64,000 nt of DNA from M3007 sp044230315 (GTDB lineage: Bacteria > Bacteroidota > Bacteroidia > Chitinophagales > Saprospiraceae). The notes under the pieces are model-generated. The model was not told the origin of the DNA and made no database searches. It was given only the letters and a program-made list of their open reading frames with translations. Made by a program: the position numbers and the translations under genes. Positions 9,196 through 18,107 of the stretch are shown one piece after another; positions within the stretch are counted from its first letter, which is position 1; the number at the start of each line of letters is the position of its first letter. The DNA lies in contig JBGARJ010000008.1 in the NCBI GenBank assembly GCA_044230315.1, positions 62,001 through 126,000 on the forward strand, in the 5' to 3' direction.

Positions 9196-9969
9196 TTAGT
9201 CGAAGGCGCGCATCAGGTCGTCTGCGGCCTGGCCGAGGTTATCTTTTGCGGTGAGGCGGGCAAAAATTTGTTCGAGGCTTTGGTTGCCCTCCCGTTGTTT
9301 CAATTGCTCGAACGTTCCGTCGGCCACGATGCTGCCATTGTCGATCAGAATGATCCGGTCGCTGACCTTTTCCACCACATCCATCATATGGCTGCAATAG
9401 AATATCGTTTTGCCGTCCTTGGCCAGTTTGCTGATCAGTTCCTTGACGATGATGACACTGTTGGCGTCGAGCCCGCTAAGCGGCTCGTCGAGGATGATGA
9501 TATCGGGGTTGTGCAACAAGCCGCTGGCGAGCAGTACTTTTTGCCGCATGCCCTTGCTGAAGGTCTCCATCCGCTGGTGGAGGTTGGGCTCGAGCCCGAA
9601 CGCGGCCATCATCCGGACCGTGCGCGCCTCGCAGACATCCGGCGCGAGGCCGTACAGGCTGCCCATGAAATGCAGGAATTCGGAAGGTGTGAGCACATCG
9701 TACAATTCCGCCATTTCCGGGACGTAGCCGATGTGTTTTTTAGCTTCCACGGGATTGGTATCGACGTTGATACCATTGACCAGTACTTCGCCGGAATAAT
9801 TGCTGAGGAGGCCGCAAATGATCTTTACCGTGGTGCTCTTTCCGGCGCCGTTGGGGCCGATGTAGCCCAGCACCTGGCCGGGGTAAACATCGAGGTTGAT
9901 ACCGCGCAGCACCTGTTTGCTGCCGTAGTGTTTATGCAGGTTTTTGATACGGATGGATGGGTTTTGCAT
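9196..9969 (-). CDS. ABC transporter ATP-binding protein
   Basis: A 257-residue ABC-2-type ATPase. The Walker A motif is GPNGAGKS at residues 38-45, the signature is the non-canonical FSKGMRQK, and Walker B plus D-loop is IIILDEPLSGLD; a switch His is in CSHMMD. The variant signature (SKGMRQK) is usual for ABC-2 ATPases paired with large permeases. The ATG at 9969 was chosen because the domain starts directly after it and a strong promoter lies 33-60 bp upstream. It heads a two-gene operon with the permease that follows on the minus strand. Confidence 0.9.
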   Translation of the reverse strand: MQNPSIRIKNLHKHYGSKQVLRGINLDVYPGQVLGYIGPNGAGKSTTVKIICGLLSNYSGEVLVNGINVDTNPVEAKKHIGYVPEMAELYDVLTPSEFLHFMGSLYGLAPDVCEARTVRMMAAFGLEPNLHQRMETFSKGMRQKVLLASGLLHNPDIIILDEPLSGLDANSVIIVKELISKLAKDGKTIFYCSHMMDVVEKVSDRIILIDNGSIVADGTFEQLKQREGNQSLEQIFARLTAKDNLGQAADDLMRAFD

Positions 9970-10308
9970 GAGCGCAAATTGAAAAAAAGGCGGGTTTGAG
10001 CCAAAGGTAGATCGAATGGCAGAAAGTGCAAAGTATCGCAAACAACGCGCGGCTTCCCAGTACTGCTTTATTCAATAGAAGGATCATGACGGCCAGCTCA
10101 ATAAAATACCAAAAGATCAGGCGGCTACGCATGCGGTTGGCGGGGCCGCCAACAACGGCGTTAAGGCTTGATTTTCAACGAAATGCCGCTGTGGACGTCC
10201 TCGCCAACAGCAAAATATACCGGACAATTGTATTTTTCAGACGCACCCGAATTTCTCCAGGCCAAAAACGTCGTTTGCTCTACATTTACTGCTGCAGAAC
10301 CTTTGTCC
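9970..10308. other. Intergenic region between divergent ABC and phzF genes
   Basis: This 339-bp stretch holds the minus-strand promoter described separately. A short hydrophobic frame on the minus strand (9932-10132) overlaps the ABC start and was not accepted as a gene. No RNA gene or repeat is visible. A near-match to a -7 box (TATTTTTC) lies upstream of phzF but lacks a partner -33. Confidence 0.6.
10002..10032 (-). promoter_or_regulatory. Bacteroidota-type promoter of the ABC ATPase/permease operon
   Basis: On the minus strand a perfect -33 TTTG (10029-10032) is followed after exactly 19 bases by a perfect -7 TAnnTTTG (TACCTTTG, 10002-10009). Transcription should begin near 9996, giving a leader of about 27 bases before the ATG at 9969. 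This is the best promoter match in the window. Confidence 0.65.
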
Positions 10309-11100
10309 ATGTATTCACTCTTCCAAATCGACGCCTTCACCGGGGCGCTCTTTTCCGGCAACCCCGCCGCGGTGGTGCCGCTGGAGCGCTGGCTGCCCGA
10401 CCGCACCATGCAACTGCTGGCGCGCGAAAACAACCTTTCCGAAACGGCTTTTTTCGTGCCGCTCGATGCGCCCGATACCTTTCACCTGCGCTGGTTCACC
10501 CCAAAATCGGAGGTGCAACTCTGTGGCCATGCCACCCTGGCAACGGCCTACGCCATTTTCAACTGCCTGAAAATCAACCGTTCCGACCGGCTGTCTTTTC
10601 AAAGCCTGAGCGGTTGGCTGCACGTGCAGCGGCGGGGCGACCGGTTCACGCTCGATTTCCCTGCCGACCGGATCGCACCGGCTGAATTGCCCGAAATCGC
10701 CCGCCTCGCACTGCCTGCAGCCCCGGGCGAAGTGTGGCTCGGCCGCGAAGATTACCTGCTCGTGTACGCCACCGAAGCCGAGGTGCTGGCGCTGGAACCC
10801 GATTTCCGCGCATTGGGTCGCATACCCGCCCGCGGCTTTATCGCCACAGCGCCGGGGCTCGAATCAGACTTCGTATCCCGGTGTTTTTTCCCGGCTTTCG
10901 GCATCGACGAAGACCCCGCAACCGGCTCGGCGCACACCACGCTCACCCCCTATTGGGCCAAAAAACTGGGCAAATCAACGCTTACCGCCATCCAGCGTTC
11001 GGAGCGGCAGGGCTACCTGGAATGCACCCTGCAAGCCGACCGTGTGCTGATCGTCGGCCAGGCCTGTTTGTACCTCCAGGGCCAATTTATGATCGATTAG
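10309..11100 (+). CDS. PhzF family isomerase/epimerase
   Basis: A 263-residue protein of the diaminopimelate-epimerase fold. The family's catalytic glutamate sits in NLSETAF at residue 45, exactly where PhzF has it; other hallmarks are FSGNPAAVV (15-23), LCGHATLA and EDPATGSAH. PhzF itself isomerises an intermediate of phenazine synthesis, but most homologues act in unknown steps of small-molecule metabolism and no phenazine genes are nearby. The frame is open 47 codons upstream; the ATG at 10309 matches the conserved start MYSLFQIDAFT. It is followed 12 bp later by the acyltransferase gene, so they may be co-transcribed. Confidence 0.9.
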   Translation: MYSLFQIDAFTGALFSGNPAAVVPLERWLPDRTMQLLARENNLSETAFFVPLDAPDTFHLRWFTPKSEVQLCGHATLATAYAIFNCLKINRSDRLSFQSLSGWLHVQRRGDRFTLDFPADRIAPAELPEIARLALPAAPGEVWLGREDYLLVYATEAEVLALEPDFRALGRIPARGFIATAPGLESDFVSRCFFPAFGIDEDPATGSAHTTLTPYWAKKLGKSTLTAIQRSERQGYLECTLQADRVLIVGQACLYLQGQFMID

Positions 11101-11112
11101 ACCTCCCGCGCC

Positions 11113-12207
11113 GTGCAAGACAAAACGATTCACGATACAAAACCGCAAGCCCCAAACAACCTGGCCTGGGCCGACCGGCTCCGCAACGTGGCTACAGTGC
11201 TGGTCGTCGCCATCCACGTCGCCTCGCCCGTCGCACACGGGTATCCCCATTTCAATACCTGGCATTGGTGGGCCGGCAACTGGTGGGATGCCCTTGGCCG
11301 GCCGGCCGTTAACCTGTTCGTCATGCTGAGCGGGTTTTTATTATTGGGGAAGGACTACCCTACGGGTTCTTTTTTGCGAAAACGCTTCGTGCGCGTGCTC
11401 ATTCCCGGGCTGTTTTGGATGGCGCTGTACCTGATCTACGGGCACATCGCCAAAAACGATCCGGCCACTGTCGGGCAGGCCCTGGTCAAAATTGTGCAGG
11501 GGCCTGTGCATTACCACCTGTGGTTTATCTACCTGATCCTGGGGTTGTACCTCACCTATCCGCTGCTGCGGCCCTGGGTTCGGCAGGCCGGCGAGCAGGA
11601 CTTCTGGTATTTTTTCGCCGTGTGCGCCCTGGGCACCTGGGTGTACAAAATACTGGCCGCCTTTTTCGACATCCGGATTGGGTTGTATTTCGAATTGTTC
11701 ACCAATCAGGTCGGGCATTTTGTGTTGGGGTATTACCTCGGTACTAAAACGCTGGCCGGCGAACCGGCCGCCGCAACGGGTATCCGGCCCTGGGCCCTCA
11801 ACCGCCGGCAGATGCTGGCGTTGGCCTGGGCATTGATCGTGGGCGGCACCGTCACCACGGCCGTTGGCGGGTATTGGCACAGCGTAACCCATGGCGCTTT
11901 TCAGCCGTATTTCTACGATTACCTGACCCCTAACGTGACCTTATCGGCCGCAGGTTGGTTTTTGCTGGCCCGGCACGCCTGGAACAACCGGCCCCTCCTC
12001 GAGGTAGAGGCCGAATTTGCCGCCGCCAGTTTCGGCATTTACCTGGCGCATGTATTTGTGATCGACTGGTGGGGCCAATGCGGCTACTGGCATAGCAAAA
12101 CGAACGCTGCCAAGGCGATCCCCGTATTGATTGGACTGGTGACGCTGATCAGTTTCATGGCCGTTCAGTTTATCCGGGTGCTGCCCTGGGGCAAAAAAAT
12201 AACCTGA
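11113..12207 (+). CDS. Membrane acyltransferase (acyltransferase-3 family)
   Basis: A 364-residue membrane protein with about ten helices. The opening AWADRLRNVATVLVVAIHVASPV carries the family's catalytic histidine after the first helix, followed by a PAVNLFVMLSGFLLL segment typical of acyltransferase-3 proteins, and FLRKRFVRVLIPGLFW. Members transfer acetyl or other acyl groups onto sugars or lipids at the cytoplasmic membrane; which acceptor is used here is not known. The start is GTG. Its stop codon is followed directly by the next gene's TTG start, so translation is probably coupled. Confidence 0.85.
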   Translation: MQDKTIHDTKPQAPNNLAWADRLRNVATVLVVAIHVASPVAHGYPHFNTWHWWAGNWWDALGRPAVNLFVMLSGFLLLGKDYPTGSFLRKRFVRVLIPGLFWMALYLIYGHIAKNDPATVGQALVKIVQGPVHYHLWFIYLILGLYLTYPLLRPWVRQAGEQDFWYFFAVCALGTWVYKILAAFFDIRIGLYFELFTNQVGHFVLGYYLGTKTLAGEPAAATGIRPWALNRRQMLALAWALIVGGTVTTAVGGYWHSVTHGAFQPYFYDYLTPNVTLSAAGWFLLARHAWNNRPLLEVEAEFAAASFGIYLAHVFVIDWWGQCGYWHSKTNAAKAIPVLIGLVTLISFMAVQFIRVLPWGKKIT

Positions 12208-13200
12208 TTGACAGACCCTTTCAAGCACTGGCGTTACCGGATCGCCGCATCCGCCCGTACAGCCCGGTCGTTTGCCGGGGCGCCGCTGTATTATGCTGTT
12301 CAGGCGGCAAAAGATGTGAACCTGCCGCGGGGCGTCGGATTGAACGCCGGCGCCAGGAAACGCTGGAAACATTATTTCTATGGTACGACTTACCTGGCGG
12401 CCGTTTTCGAATTGCTGAGTGGACGTCGGCGCACGCAGCGGGAAAAATACCTGTTTGCCAACTTATCCGCCCTGGCCTGTTTCTTCGACGATCTTACCGA
12501 CACGTTCCGACCGCGCGACGACGCCGGCGCCCGGTGGCAGAACAATCCCGAACAATACGGACGAGCGGCGGATAAAAGTGGACTGGCCCTGCACCTGTTG
12601 CACAATATTTACCGTGCCCTCCCGCCTGCCGACCTGCCGGCCTTTCAGCAAATCCTGCACCGTGTGTTCCAGCTCGAAACGGCCGGTCGGCAACAGGGCG
12701 GCGCGGCGCGCGACCTGGATGAACTGAGCCGTCTCACGGCCGACAAGGGCGGGTATTCAGTGCTGCTGTTCCGGCGGCTGATGGCCCACCCGCTCGCAGC
12801 GGCCGAAGAACAGGCATTATGGACGTTCGGCGCGCTGGTCCAGCATTGCGACGACCTGTTCGATATCTGGTTTGACCGGCAAAACGGTATCGCCACTCCG
12901 GCCACCGTTTTGACCGCCGATAACGGCCTTTCGGCCCTGGAACACCGCTTCGAAGAGCAAGTGACGGCCACAGCGGCTGCGTTCCGGCTATCGGGGTACC
13001 CCTACCGGAACACCGAAACGGCGTTGCAGGCGGTGTACTTCCTGGTGGGCATCACCCGTGTTTGTACGCAACACTACCGCTATTTGCAAAAAAAGCACGG
13101 AACTTTGCCGCTCGATGACCGACGCGCCATGGTGGTGGATATGGGCCGCTGGCCGAACCGCTGGCGGGCGGTCTGCCAGATCTGGAAGGCCGGAGGATGA
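12208..13200 (+). CDS. Putative class I isoprenoid-synthase-fold protein
   Basis: A 330-residue, mostly helical protein. Two Asp-rich motifs, FFDDLTD at residues 92-98 and QHCDDLFD at 212-219, lie about 120 residues apart, and TADKGGYSVLLFRRL at 177-191 resembles the lysine/Gly segment before the second motif in polyprenyl diphosphate synthases. This spacing is the signature of the all-alpha isoprenoid synthase fold, where both motifs bind magnesium-diphosphate. The first motif is DDxxD-like but shorter than the bacterial chain-length type. It starts with TTG immediately after the acyltransferase stop. I do not recognise the exact enzyme; a squalene/phytoene-like or a non-catalytic homologue are possible. 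The fold call is inference. Confidence 0.55.
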   Translation: MTDPFKHWRYRIAASARTARSFAGAPLYYAVQAAKDVNLPRGVGLNAGARKRWKHYFYGTTYLAAVFELLSGRRRTQREKYLFANLSALACFFDDLTDTFRPRDDAGARWQNNPEQYGRAADKSGLALHLLHNIYRALPPADLPAFQQILHRVFQLETAGRQQGGAARDLDELSRLTADKGGYSVLLFRRLMAHPLAAAEEQALWTFGALVQHCDDLFDIWFDRQNGIATPATVLTADNGLSALEHRFEEQVTATAAAFRLSGYPYRNTETALQAVYFLVGITRVCTQHYRYLQKKHGTLPLDDRRAMVVDMGRWPNRWRAVCQIWKAGG

Positions 13201-13225
13201 ACGATCGGCGCCGGCAAACTGAATT

Positions 13226-13816
13226 ATGGATATGTCTTTGAACATGAATGCACTTGCTGAACAATCTATTCGCGACAGCGTGGCCGTGAAACAAGCCATT
13301 TTAGCGGATCAGGCCTTTTTGCAAAAAATAGAACACAGCGCGCAGCGGCTGGTGGACACCTTCCGCCGCGGCGGCAAAGTCTTGTTTTGCGGCAACGGCG
13401 GCAGCGCTGCCGACGCCCAACACCTCGCCGCCGAATTGTCGGGCCGTTTTTATACCGACCGGCCACCGTTGTTTGCCGAGGCCCTGCACGTCAACTCTTC
13501 CTACCTCACGGCAGTGGCGAACGATTACGGGTACGACCTGGTTTTTGCACGAATGGTGGAAGCGGCCGGCCGGCCCGGCGACCTCCTGGTGGCGATCAGT
13601 ACCTCCGGCAACTCGCCAAGCATCCTGTTGGCTGTGGAAAAAGCCCGCGCCCAGGGCATGCAGGTGATCGGTATGACCGGCGCCAGCGGCGGCAAACTGG
13701 CCGACCGCTGCGACGTGCTGCTCAATGTGCCGTCTGCCAACACCCCCCGCATCCAGGAATCCCATATCCTCATTGGCCATATCCTGTGCGAAATCGTCGA
13801 AAAAACGCTCTTTTGA
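13226..13816 (+). CDS. gmhA: Phosphoheptose isomerase (sedoheptulose 7-phosphate isomerase)
   Basis: A 196-residue SIS-domain protein. The substrate loop GNGGSAADAQHLAAEL, the long helical N-terminus, LLVAISTSGNSPSIL and the C-terminal RIQESHILIGHILCEIVE are all hallmarks of GmhA, which isomerises sedoheptulose 7-phosphate to D-glycero-D-manno-heptose 7-phosphate, the first step of the ADP-heptose pathway for LPS core or glycan synthesis. The catalytic Glu and His of the family sit in the AEL and QESH segments. Length is typical. No other heptose genes are in the window. Confidence 0.9.
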   Translation: MDMSLNMNALAEQSIRDSVAVKQAILADQAFLQKIEHSAQRLVDTFRRGGKVLFCGNGGSAADAQHLAAELSGRFYTDRPPLFAEALHVNSSYLTAVANDYGYDLVFARMVEAAGRPGDLLVAISTSGNSPSILLAVEKARAQGMQVIGMTGASGGKLADRCDVLLNVPSANTPRIQESHILIGHILCEIVEKTLF

Positions 13817-13839
13817 ATGTGGCCCCGAAGGGTTTCGCT

Positions 13840-14730
13840 GTGCTGAAACTGGCTGCCCGTTTGGCATTCCTGCTCTGCCTGCCCGCCGTGCTGGCGGCTC
13901 AGGGCCCGCTCGATGGCTACCTCAAAGGCAAGGGCATACTCGATCTCGCGCCGTCCATTTCGTTCAGCTCGGCCAACCAGTATGCCGGCGCCGGCGGGCA
14001 ACGCTATCCGCTCGGTTACAAAGGCAGCATGCTCGGTCTGTTTGCCGAATACGGGCTACACCCGCGACTCGATCTGGTGGCCACCGGCGCTTATGTATTC
14101 ACCGCCAACCAGAGCGGTTTGCAAGACGGGGGAGTGTTCGCGAAGTACCGCCCGCTGTACCGCGACCTGGCGCAGGCCGGCAAGCTGGGCCTGCTTTTCG
14201 CCTCCGGGTTGAGTTTTCCGCTCACCAACTACCAGCCCGCCGTGGCCGGCGCATTGGGCCAGAAAGCCCTGATCCTGCCCGCCCGGGGCATTGTGCAGTG
14301 GGAAACGCCTGTGGGTATTTTCCTGAACCTGACCGGCGGTTTTAACTGGCGGTTCGACCGTCTGCGCGAACAGGATGTGGCGGCCATCCGCAAAGTACGG
14401 CCCGGTTATCAAGCCATAAAACCGGCCAATTTCGCCACGTTTCTCTTCAAAATCGGCTTCCCTGCTGCGCGCTATTACCTCGATGCGTGGGTGGAACGGC
14501 AGATCACCCGCGGAGGCGCCGATTACGCTCCTAATGTGCCCGATCTGCCGCAGGCCTATGGCGTATCTTTTACGCAGGCCGGCGGCACGCTGTATTATTC
14601 CGAATCAGGGCGAAACGGATTCTACCTCAGTGGCGGGTATATTTTCGAGGGACGCAATACGAGCAGGTTGTTGCGGCTCACCGTCGGTGTGGTGGTCAAA
14701 TTCGGCGCCGGGCTGCAAACGCCAAATTGA
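13840..14730 (+). CDS. Secreted or outer-membrane barrel-like protein of unknown function
   Basis: A 296-residue protein with a clear signal peptide (LKLAARLAFLLCLPAVLAAQ). The mature part alternates like a membrane barrel: MLGLFAEYGLHPRLDLVATGAYVF, KLGLLFASGLSF, VGIFLNLTGGFNWRF, RLLRLTVGVVVKFGAGL at the C-terminus. No enzymatic motif is seen. The GTG at 13840 was chosen because it places the signal peptide at the N-terminus; a GTG at 13819 and a TTG overlapping the gmhA stop are alternatives. It follows gmhA by 23 bp and is likely in the same transcript. Confidence 0.7.
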   Translation: MLKLAARLAFLLCLPAVLAAQGPLDGYLKGKGILDLAPSISFSSANQYAGAGGQRYPLGYKGSMLGLFAEYGLHPRLDLVATGAYVFTANQSGLQDGGVFAKYRPLYRDLAQAGKLGLLFASGLSFPLTNYQPAVAGALGQKALILPARGIVQWETPVGIFLNLTGGFNWRFDRLREQDVAAIRKVRPGYQAIKPANFATFLFKIGFPAARYYLDAWVERQITRGGADYAPNVPDLPQAYGVSFTQAGGTLYYSESGRNGFYLSGGYIFEGRNTSRLLRLTVGVVVKFGAGLQTPN

Positions 14731-14850
14731 CAGTAATTTGAAATTCATTTGCCATAATGGCGGGTTTTGCCGGAACAATGCGGCCTGGAATGCCGTTTGC
14801 ATGGGAAGGAAATACCTGGACCCTTTTTTCACGAGAAAAAAGTCTTTGTC

Positions 14851-15312
14851 ATGTTACCTGCTCAAAATAACCGCCAATTCCCGGCCGCCCAGCCCTTGTA
14901 TTTCGACGATTTCATCACGCGCGACGGCTGGAACGCCGCACGCCAGCAAGCTGAACTGCAAATGAGCCCTATGCCGGCCACCAATGCCTACGAAACGGAA
15001 AAAGCATTTTTTATCGAACTGGTTGTCCCGGGATTAACCCTCGATGACCTGCAATTTTTTGTGACCGACGACCAGATTGAGGTCCGGTATACGCCGGACG
15101 ATCACGACTTCGAACCCTACGGCAGCCGGCGGCAACTGCACCGCGAATACCGCCCTGCGGCCTTTCAACGCACCCTGCAACTCAACCCGCAAGCGCTCGA
15201 CCTCGACGGATTGGAGGTCAAGGCCGCCGACGGCGTCGTCCGGATCCAGATCCCCAAACGGACCGTCTCGCGGGGGCCGCTGCCCCTGATCGTGCCGTTT
15301 TCGTTGAATTAG
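14851..15312 (+). CDS. Hsp20/alpha-crystallin family small heat-shock protein
   Basis: A 153-residue protein with a short variable N-terminus, then an alpha-crystallin domain (about residues 45-140): ETEKAFFIELVVPGLTLDDL, the middle strands DDQIEVRYT, and LNPQALDLDGLEVKAADGVVRIQIPK, which is the family's GxLxI-like end. Small heat-shock proteins hold unfolding clients. It is one of two stress chaperones here with dnaK but not linked to it. The frame is open 28 codons upstream; the ATG at 14851 was taken because it starts a typical N-terminus. Confidence 0.85.
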   Translation: MLPAQNNRQFPAAQPLYFDDFITRDGWNAARQQAELQMSPMPATNAYETEKAFFIELVVPGLTLDDLQFFVTDDQIEVRYTPDDHDFEPYGSRRQLHREYRPAAFQRTLQLNPQALDLDGLEVKAADGVVRIQIPKRTVSRGPLPLIVPFSLN

Positions 15313-15441
15313 CGGAGGCGGGACCATCCGGCTGAATCACCATCGACCGCCTTGACCGGAGCGGCGGGCGACAGAACTTTTCACCCATTGCGCGGTTTCT
15401 CAGAGCAGCGGCAGTACATTGGCCGGCGACAACAAGACATC

Positions 15442-17277
15442 ATGGCTCAAGCGAAAAAGAAAACGGCATTTTCCGAACAAATGGCTTCCCTGCGCAACGT
15501 CCCGCGCTTTTTCAAAATGATTTGGGACGTGTCGCCCCGGCTGACGCTGTGGAACGTCGGGTTGCGCCTGCTGCAAGCCGGCGTGCCGTTGGCCATGCTC
15601 TATGTAGGCAAGGAAATTATCGACCTGATCGTGCATGCCATCGGCGATCCCAGCCGGGCCGACAGCATTTTGTCGCCCGGGCATCCGATCTGGTTTTGGG
15701 TAGGGCTGGAGCTCGGCCTGGCGATCCTGTCGAGCCTGCTCAACCGGGCCATTACGTTGACTGACAGCCTGTTGGGCGACCTGGTAAACAACGATTCCTC
15801 GGTCCGCATCATCCGCCACGCCGCCACGCTCGACCTGTATCAATTTGAAGACGCTGCCTTTTACGACAAGCTCGAGCGCGCGCGCACCCAAACGGCCGGC
15901 CGCACCGCGCTGATGAGCATGGTGCTGTCGCAGGCGCAGGACCTGATCACGGTCGTTACCCTGGCCGTAGGTCTGGTGGCATTCAACCCCTGGTTGTTGC
16001 TGATCCTGGTGGTGGCGGTTATTCCCTCGTTTATCGGAGAAACGCGTTTTAACCGCGAATCCTATTCCTTGACCCGCTCCTGGACGCCCGAACGGCGCGA
16101 ACTCGATTACCTGCGGTATATCGGCGCCAGCAACGAAACGGCCAAGGAGATCAAGATCTTCGGTCTGGAACACTTCATTGCCGAACGCTTTAAAGTCATC
16201 TCGCACAAGTATTTTCTGGCCAACCAAAAGCTGGCGTTCAAACGGGCCGCCTGGGGCAGTTTTTTTTCCGCCCTCGGCACGGCGTCCTATTATGCCGCTT
16301 ATGTATTCGTGATCGGGCAAACGGTGCTCGGCCAGATCACCGTAGGCACGCTCACCTTCCTGGCCGGCGCCTTCAGCCGCTTGCAGGGCTTGTTGCAAGG
16401 CATCGTGAGCCGCTTTTCGCGCATCGGCGAAACAGCCCTGTACCTCCAGGACCTGTTCGATTTTCTGGAACTGCAACCCATGTCAAAATCGCACACGGGC
16501 ACAAAAAAAGTCCCCCGCCCCATAGTGGAAGGGTTCCGCTTTGAAAAAGTTGGGTTTAAATACCCGGAAAGCGAACAATGGGCGCTCAAGGACCTCAGTT
16601 TTACCCTGCCGCCCGGTGAGAAACTCGCCCTGGTGGGTGAAAACGGCGCCGGCAAAACGACGATCGTCAAACTCCTGGCCAACCTGTATGAGCCGACCGA
16701 GGGACGTATCCTCCTCGACGGAGTGGACCTGCGCGAGTACGACCCGGTAGACCTGCGCCGCGAGATCGGCATCATTTTCCAGGACTATTTCCGCTTTATG
16801 TTTACCGCCGGTGAAAATATCGCCGTCGGCAACATCCCCGAACGCGGCAACCGCCCCAGAATACGCGAAGCTGCCGACAAAAGCCTGGCCGATCCCGTCA
16901 TCGAGCAACTGCCGGAAAAATACGACCAGATGCTCGGCAAGCGCTTTGCCAAAGGCGTCGAACTCTCGGGCGGCCAGTGGCAAAAAGTCGCCCTGGCCCG
17001 CGCCTACATGCGCGACGCGCAACTGGTCATCCTCGACGAGCCCACCGCCGCCCTCGATGCCCGCGCCGAACACGAGGTGTTTCTGCGCTTCGCCGAACTG
17101 ATGAAGGGAAAAGCAGCCGTGCTCATCAGCCACCGGTTCAGCACGGTACGCATGGCCGACCGCATTTTGTTTCTCGAACACGGGCGCCTGCTCGAACTCG
17201 GCAGCCACAGCGAACTGCTCGCCAAAGGCGGCAAATACGCCGAATTGTTCCGCCTGCAGGCGAAGGGGTATTTGTAA
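15442..17277 (+). CDS. ABC exporter, fused membrane and ATPase domains
   Basis: A 611-residue half-transporter of the ABC exporter type. Six membrane segments occupy about residues 35-320 (for example LGLAILSSLLNRAITL and LVVAVIPSFIG). The ATPase domain has Walker A GENGAGKTT near residue 398, signature LSGGQWQKVALARA near 511, Walker B VILDEPTAALD near 530, and the switch SHRFS. Such proteins work as homodimers or heterodimers exporting lipids, peptides or drugs. The ATG at 15442 is used because the upstream extension reads as low-complexity. It ends 3 bp before the convergent next gene. Confidence 0.9.
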   Translation: MAQAKKKTAFSEQMASLRNVPRFFKMIWDVSPRLTLWNVGLRLLQAGVPLAMLYVGKEIIDLIVHAIGDPSRADSILSPGHPIWFWVGLELGLAILSSLLNRAITLTDSLLGDLVNNDSSVRIIRHAATLDLYQFEDAAFYDKLERARTQTAGRTALMSMVLSQAQDLITVVTLAVGLVAFNPWLLLILVVAVIPSFIGETRFNRESYSLTRSWTPERRELDYLRYIGASNETAKEIKIFGLEHFIAERFKVISHKYFLANQKLAFKRAAWGSFFSALGTASYYAAYVFVIGQTVLGQITVGTLTFLAGAFSRLQGLLQGIVSRFSRIGETALYLQDLFDFLELQPMSKSHTGTKKVPRPIVEGFRFEKVGFKYPESEQWALKDLSFTLPPGEKLALVGENGAGKTTIVKLLANLYEPTEGRILLDGVDLREYDPVDLRREIGIIFQDYFRFMFTAGENIAVGNIPERGNRPRIREAADKSLADPVIEQLPEKYDQMLGKRFAKGVELSGGQWQKVALARAYMRDAQLVILDEPTAALDARAEHEVFLRFAELMKGKAAVLISHRFSTVRMADRILFLEHGRLLELGSHSELLAKGGKYAELFRLQAKGYL

Positions 17278-17280
17278 GCC

Positions 17281-18093
17281 CTATAACTGAAAGCCGATGC
17301 GCAGCCCAACATCGAACCGGAAACGGCTTTCGCTCCGCTCGGGCGTTTCGCTGTAGTAATAGCCAAGGTTATCCTGGTAAATAGCTTGCCAGTGGCCCGA
17401 TATCTTGCGCACGCCTACCCCGACCGAAATATCAAGCGACAGCCGCGGGTACAATTCCTGCCAGCCATAATGAACCATCAGATCGGTGAAGCGGATTTTT
17501 TCCGCGTCAAATTGATCGGTCAGCCGCACCAGTTCATAGTTGTTCCCGGGTTGCGGGCGCTGTGCTGCCGACGACCGGCTGTACAAGCGCACTTCGGGGG
17601 CGATGTAGCTGCCGTCGAGCCCGTCGCTGCTGAAGTACAGGCGCGGCGAAAACGCGAGCATATAGCCGGTTTTAGCCTTCCGGTACGAATAGTCAAAGTA
17701 ATTGCTGCAATCATACCCGCTGCAATCGCCGGCAAACAACTCGCTGTACAATTCGGATTGGATAGTCGAAACGGCGGGTTTGAACGTGATGCCGGCGCCG
17801 GCTTGCAGCCCCAGCCAATCGGTGAACTCCCGTTCGTAAAACACCGGGAAATAACCCAGCAGAAAACTGAGCGGCGCCGTTTTGACGATGTCTTGCCCGC
17901 TCACCCCTTTTGATTTCCGGCCCTCCGAATCATCGCTGAAATGGATCACTTCCACCTGCTTTTGGGGTACAATCGTGTCGCGTTTCAACACCTGGGCGGA
18001 CAGCGCCGGGCGGTGGGAAAGAAACAAACCAATAGTGGCGGCAAGGAGTACGGGTAACTTTTTGCAGTACATTTGAGCGTTATATTGAGCCAT
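17281..18093 (-). CDS. Outer-membrane barrel-like protein, unknown function
   Basis: A 270-residue protein with an N-terminal hydrophobic signal (KLPVLLAATIGLFLSHRPALSAQ), and a mature part rich in alternating strands and aromatic residues (MLAFSPRLYFSS, SYIAPEVRLYS, RLSLDISVGVGVRKI, FRFDVGLRIGFQL). The last strand ends in Phe-Gln-Leu. A short Cys-containing insert (GDCSGYDCSNYFDYSY) near the middle could form a disulfide-closed loop. The frame begins at 18093; a second Met at 18072 (MYCKKL) may be the real start. No family name can be given. It is divergent from the next gene with only 14 bp between starts. Confidence 0.7.
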   Translation of the reverse strand: MAQYNAQMYCKKLPVLLAATIGLFLSHRPALSAQVLKRDTIVPQKQVEVIHFSDDSEGRKSKGVSGQDIVKTAPLSFLLGYFPVFYEREFTDWLGLQAGAGITFKPAVSTIQSELYSELFAGDCSGYDCSNYFDYSYRKAKTGYMLAFSPRLYFSSDGLDGSYIAPEVRLYSRSSAAQRPQPGNNYELVRLTDQFDAEKIRFTDLMVHYGWQELYPRLSLDISVGVGVRKISGHWQAIYQDNLGYYYSETPERSESRFRFDVGLRIGFQL

Positions 18094-18107
18094 TAAATAA
18101 ACACGGC

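Noticed and set aside
8746..9999. Antisense open frame of 417 codons over the ABC genes
   Set aside because: The minus-strand ATPase and permease have motifs and a promoter; the plus frame has neither.
9932..10132. Short hydrophobic minus-strand frame of 66 codons
   Set aside because: It overlaps the ABC promoter and start codon, and hydrophobicity alone is weak support.
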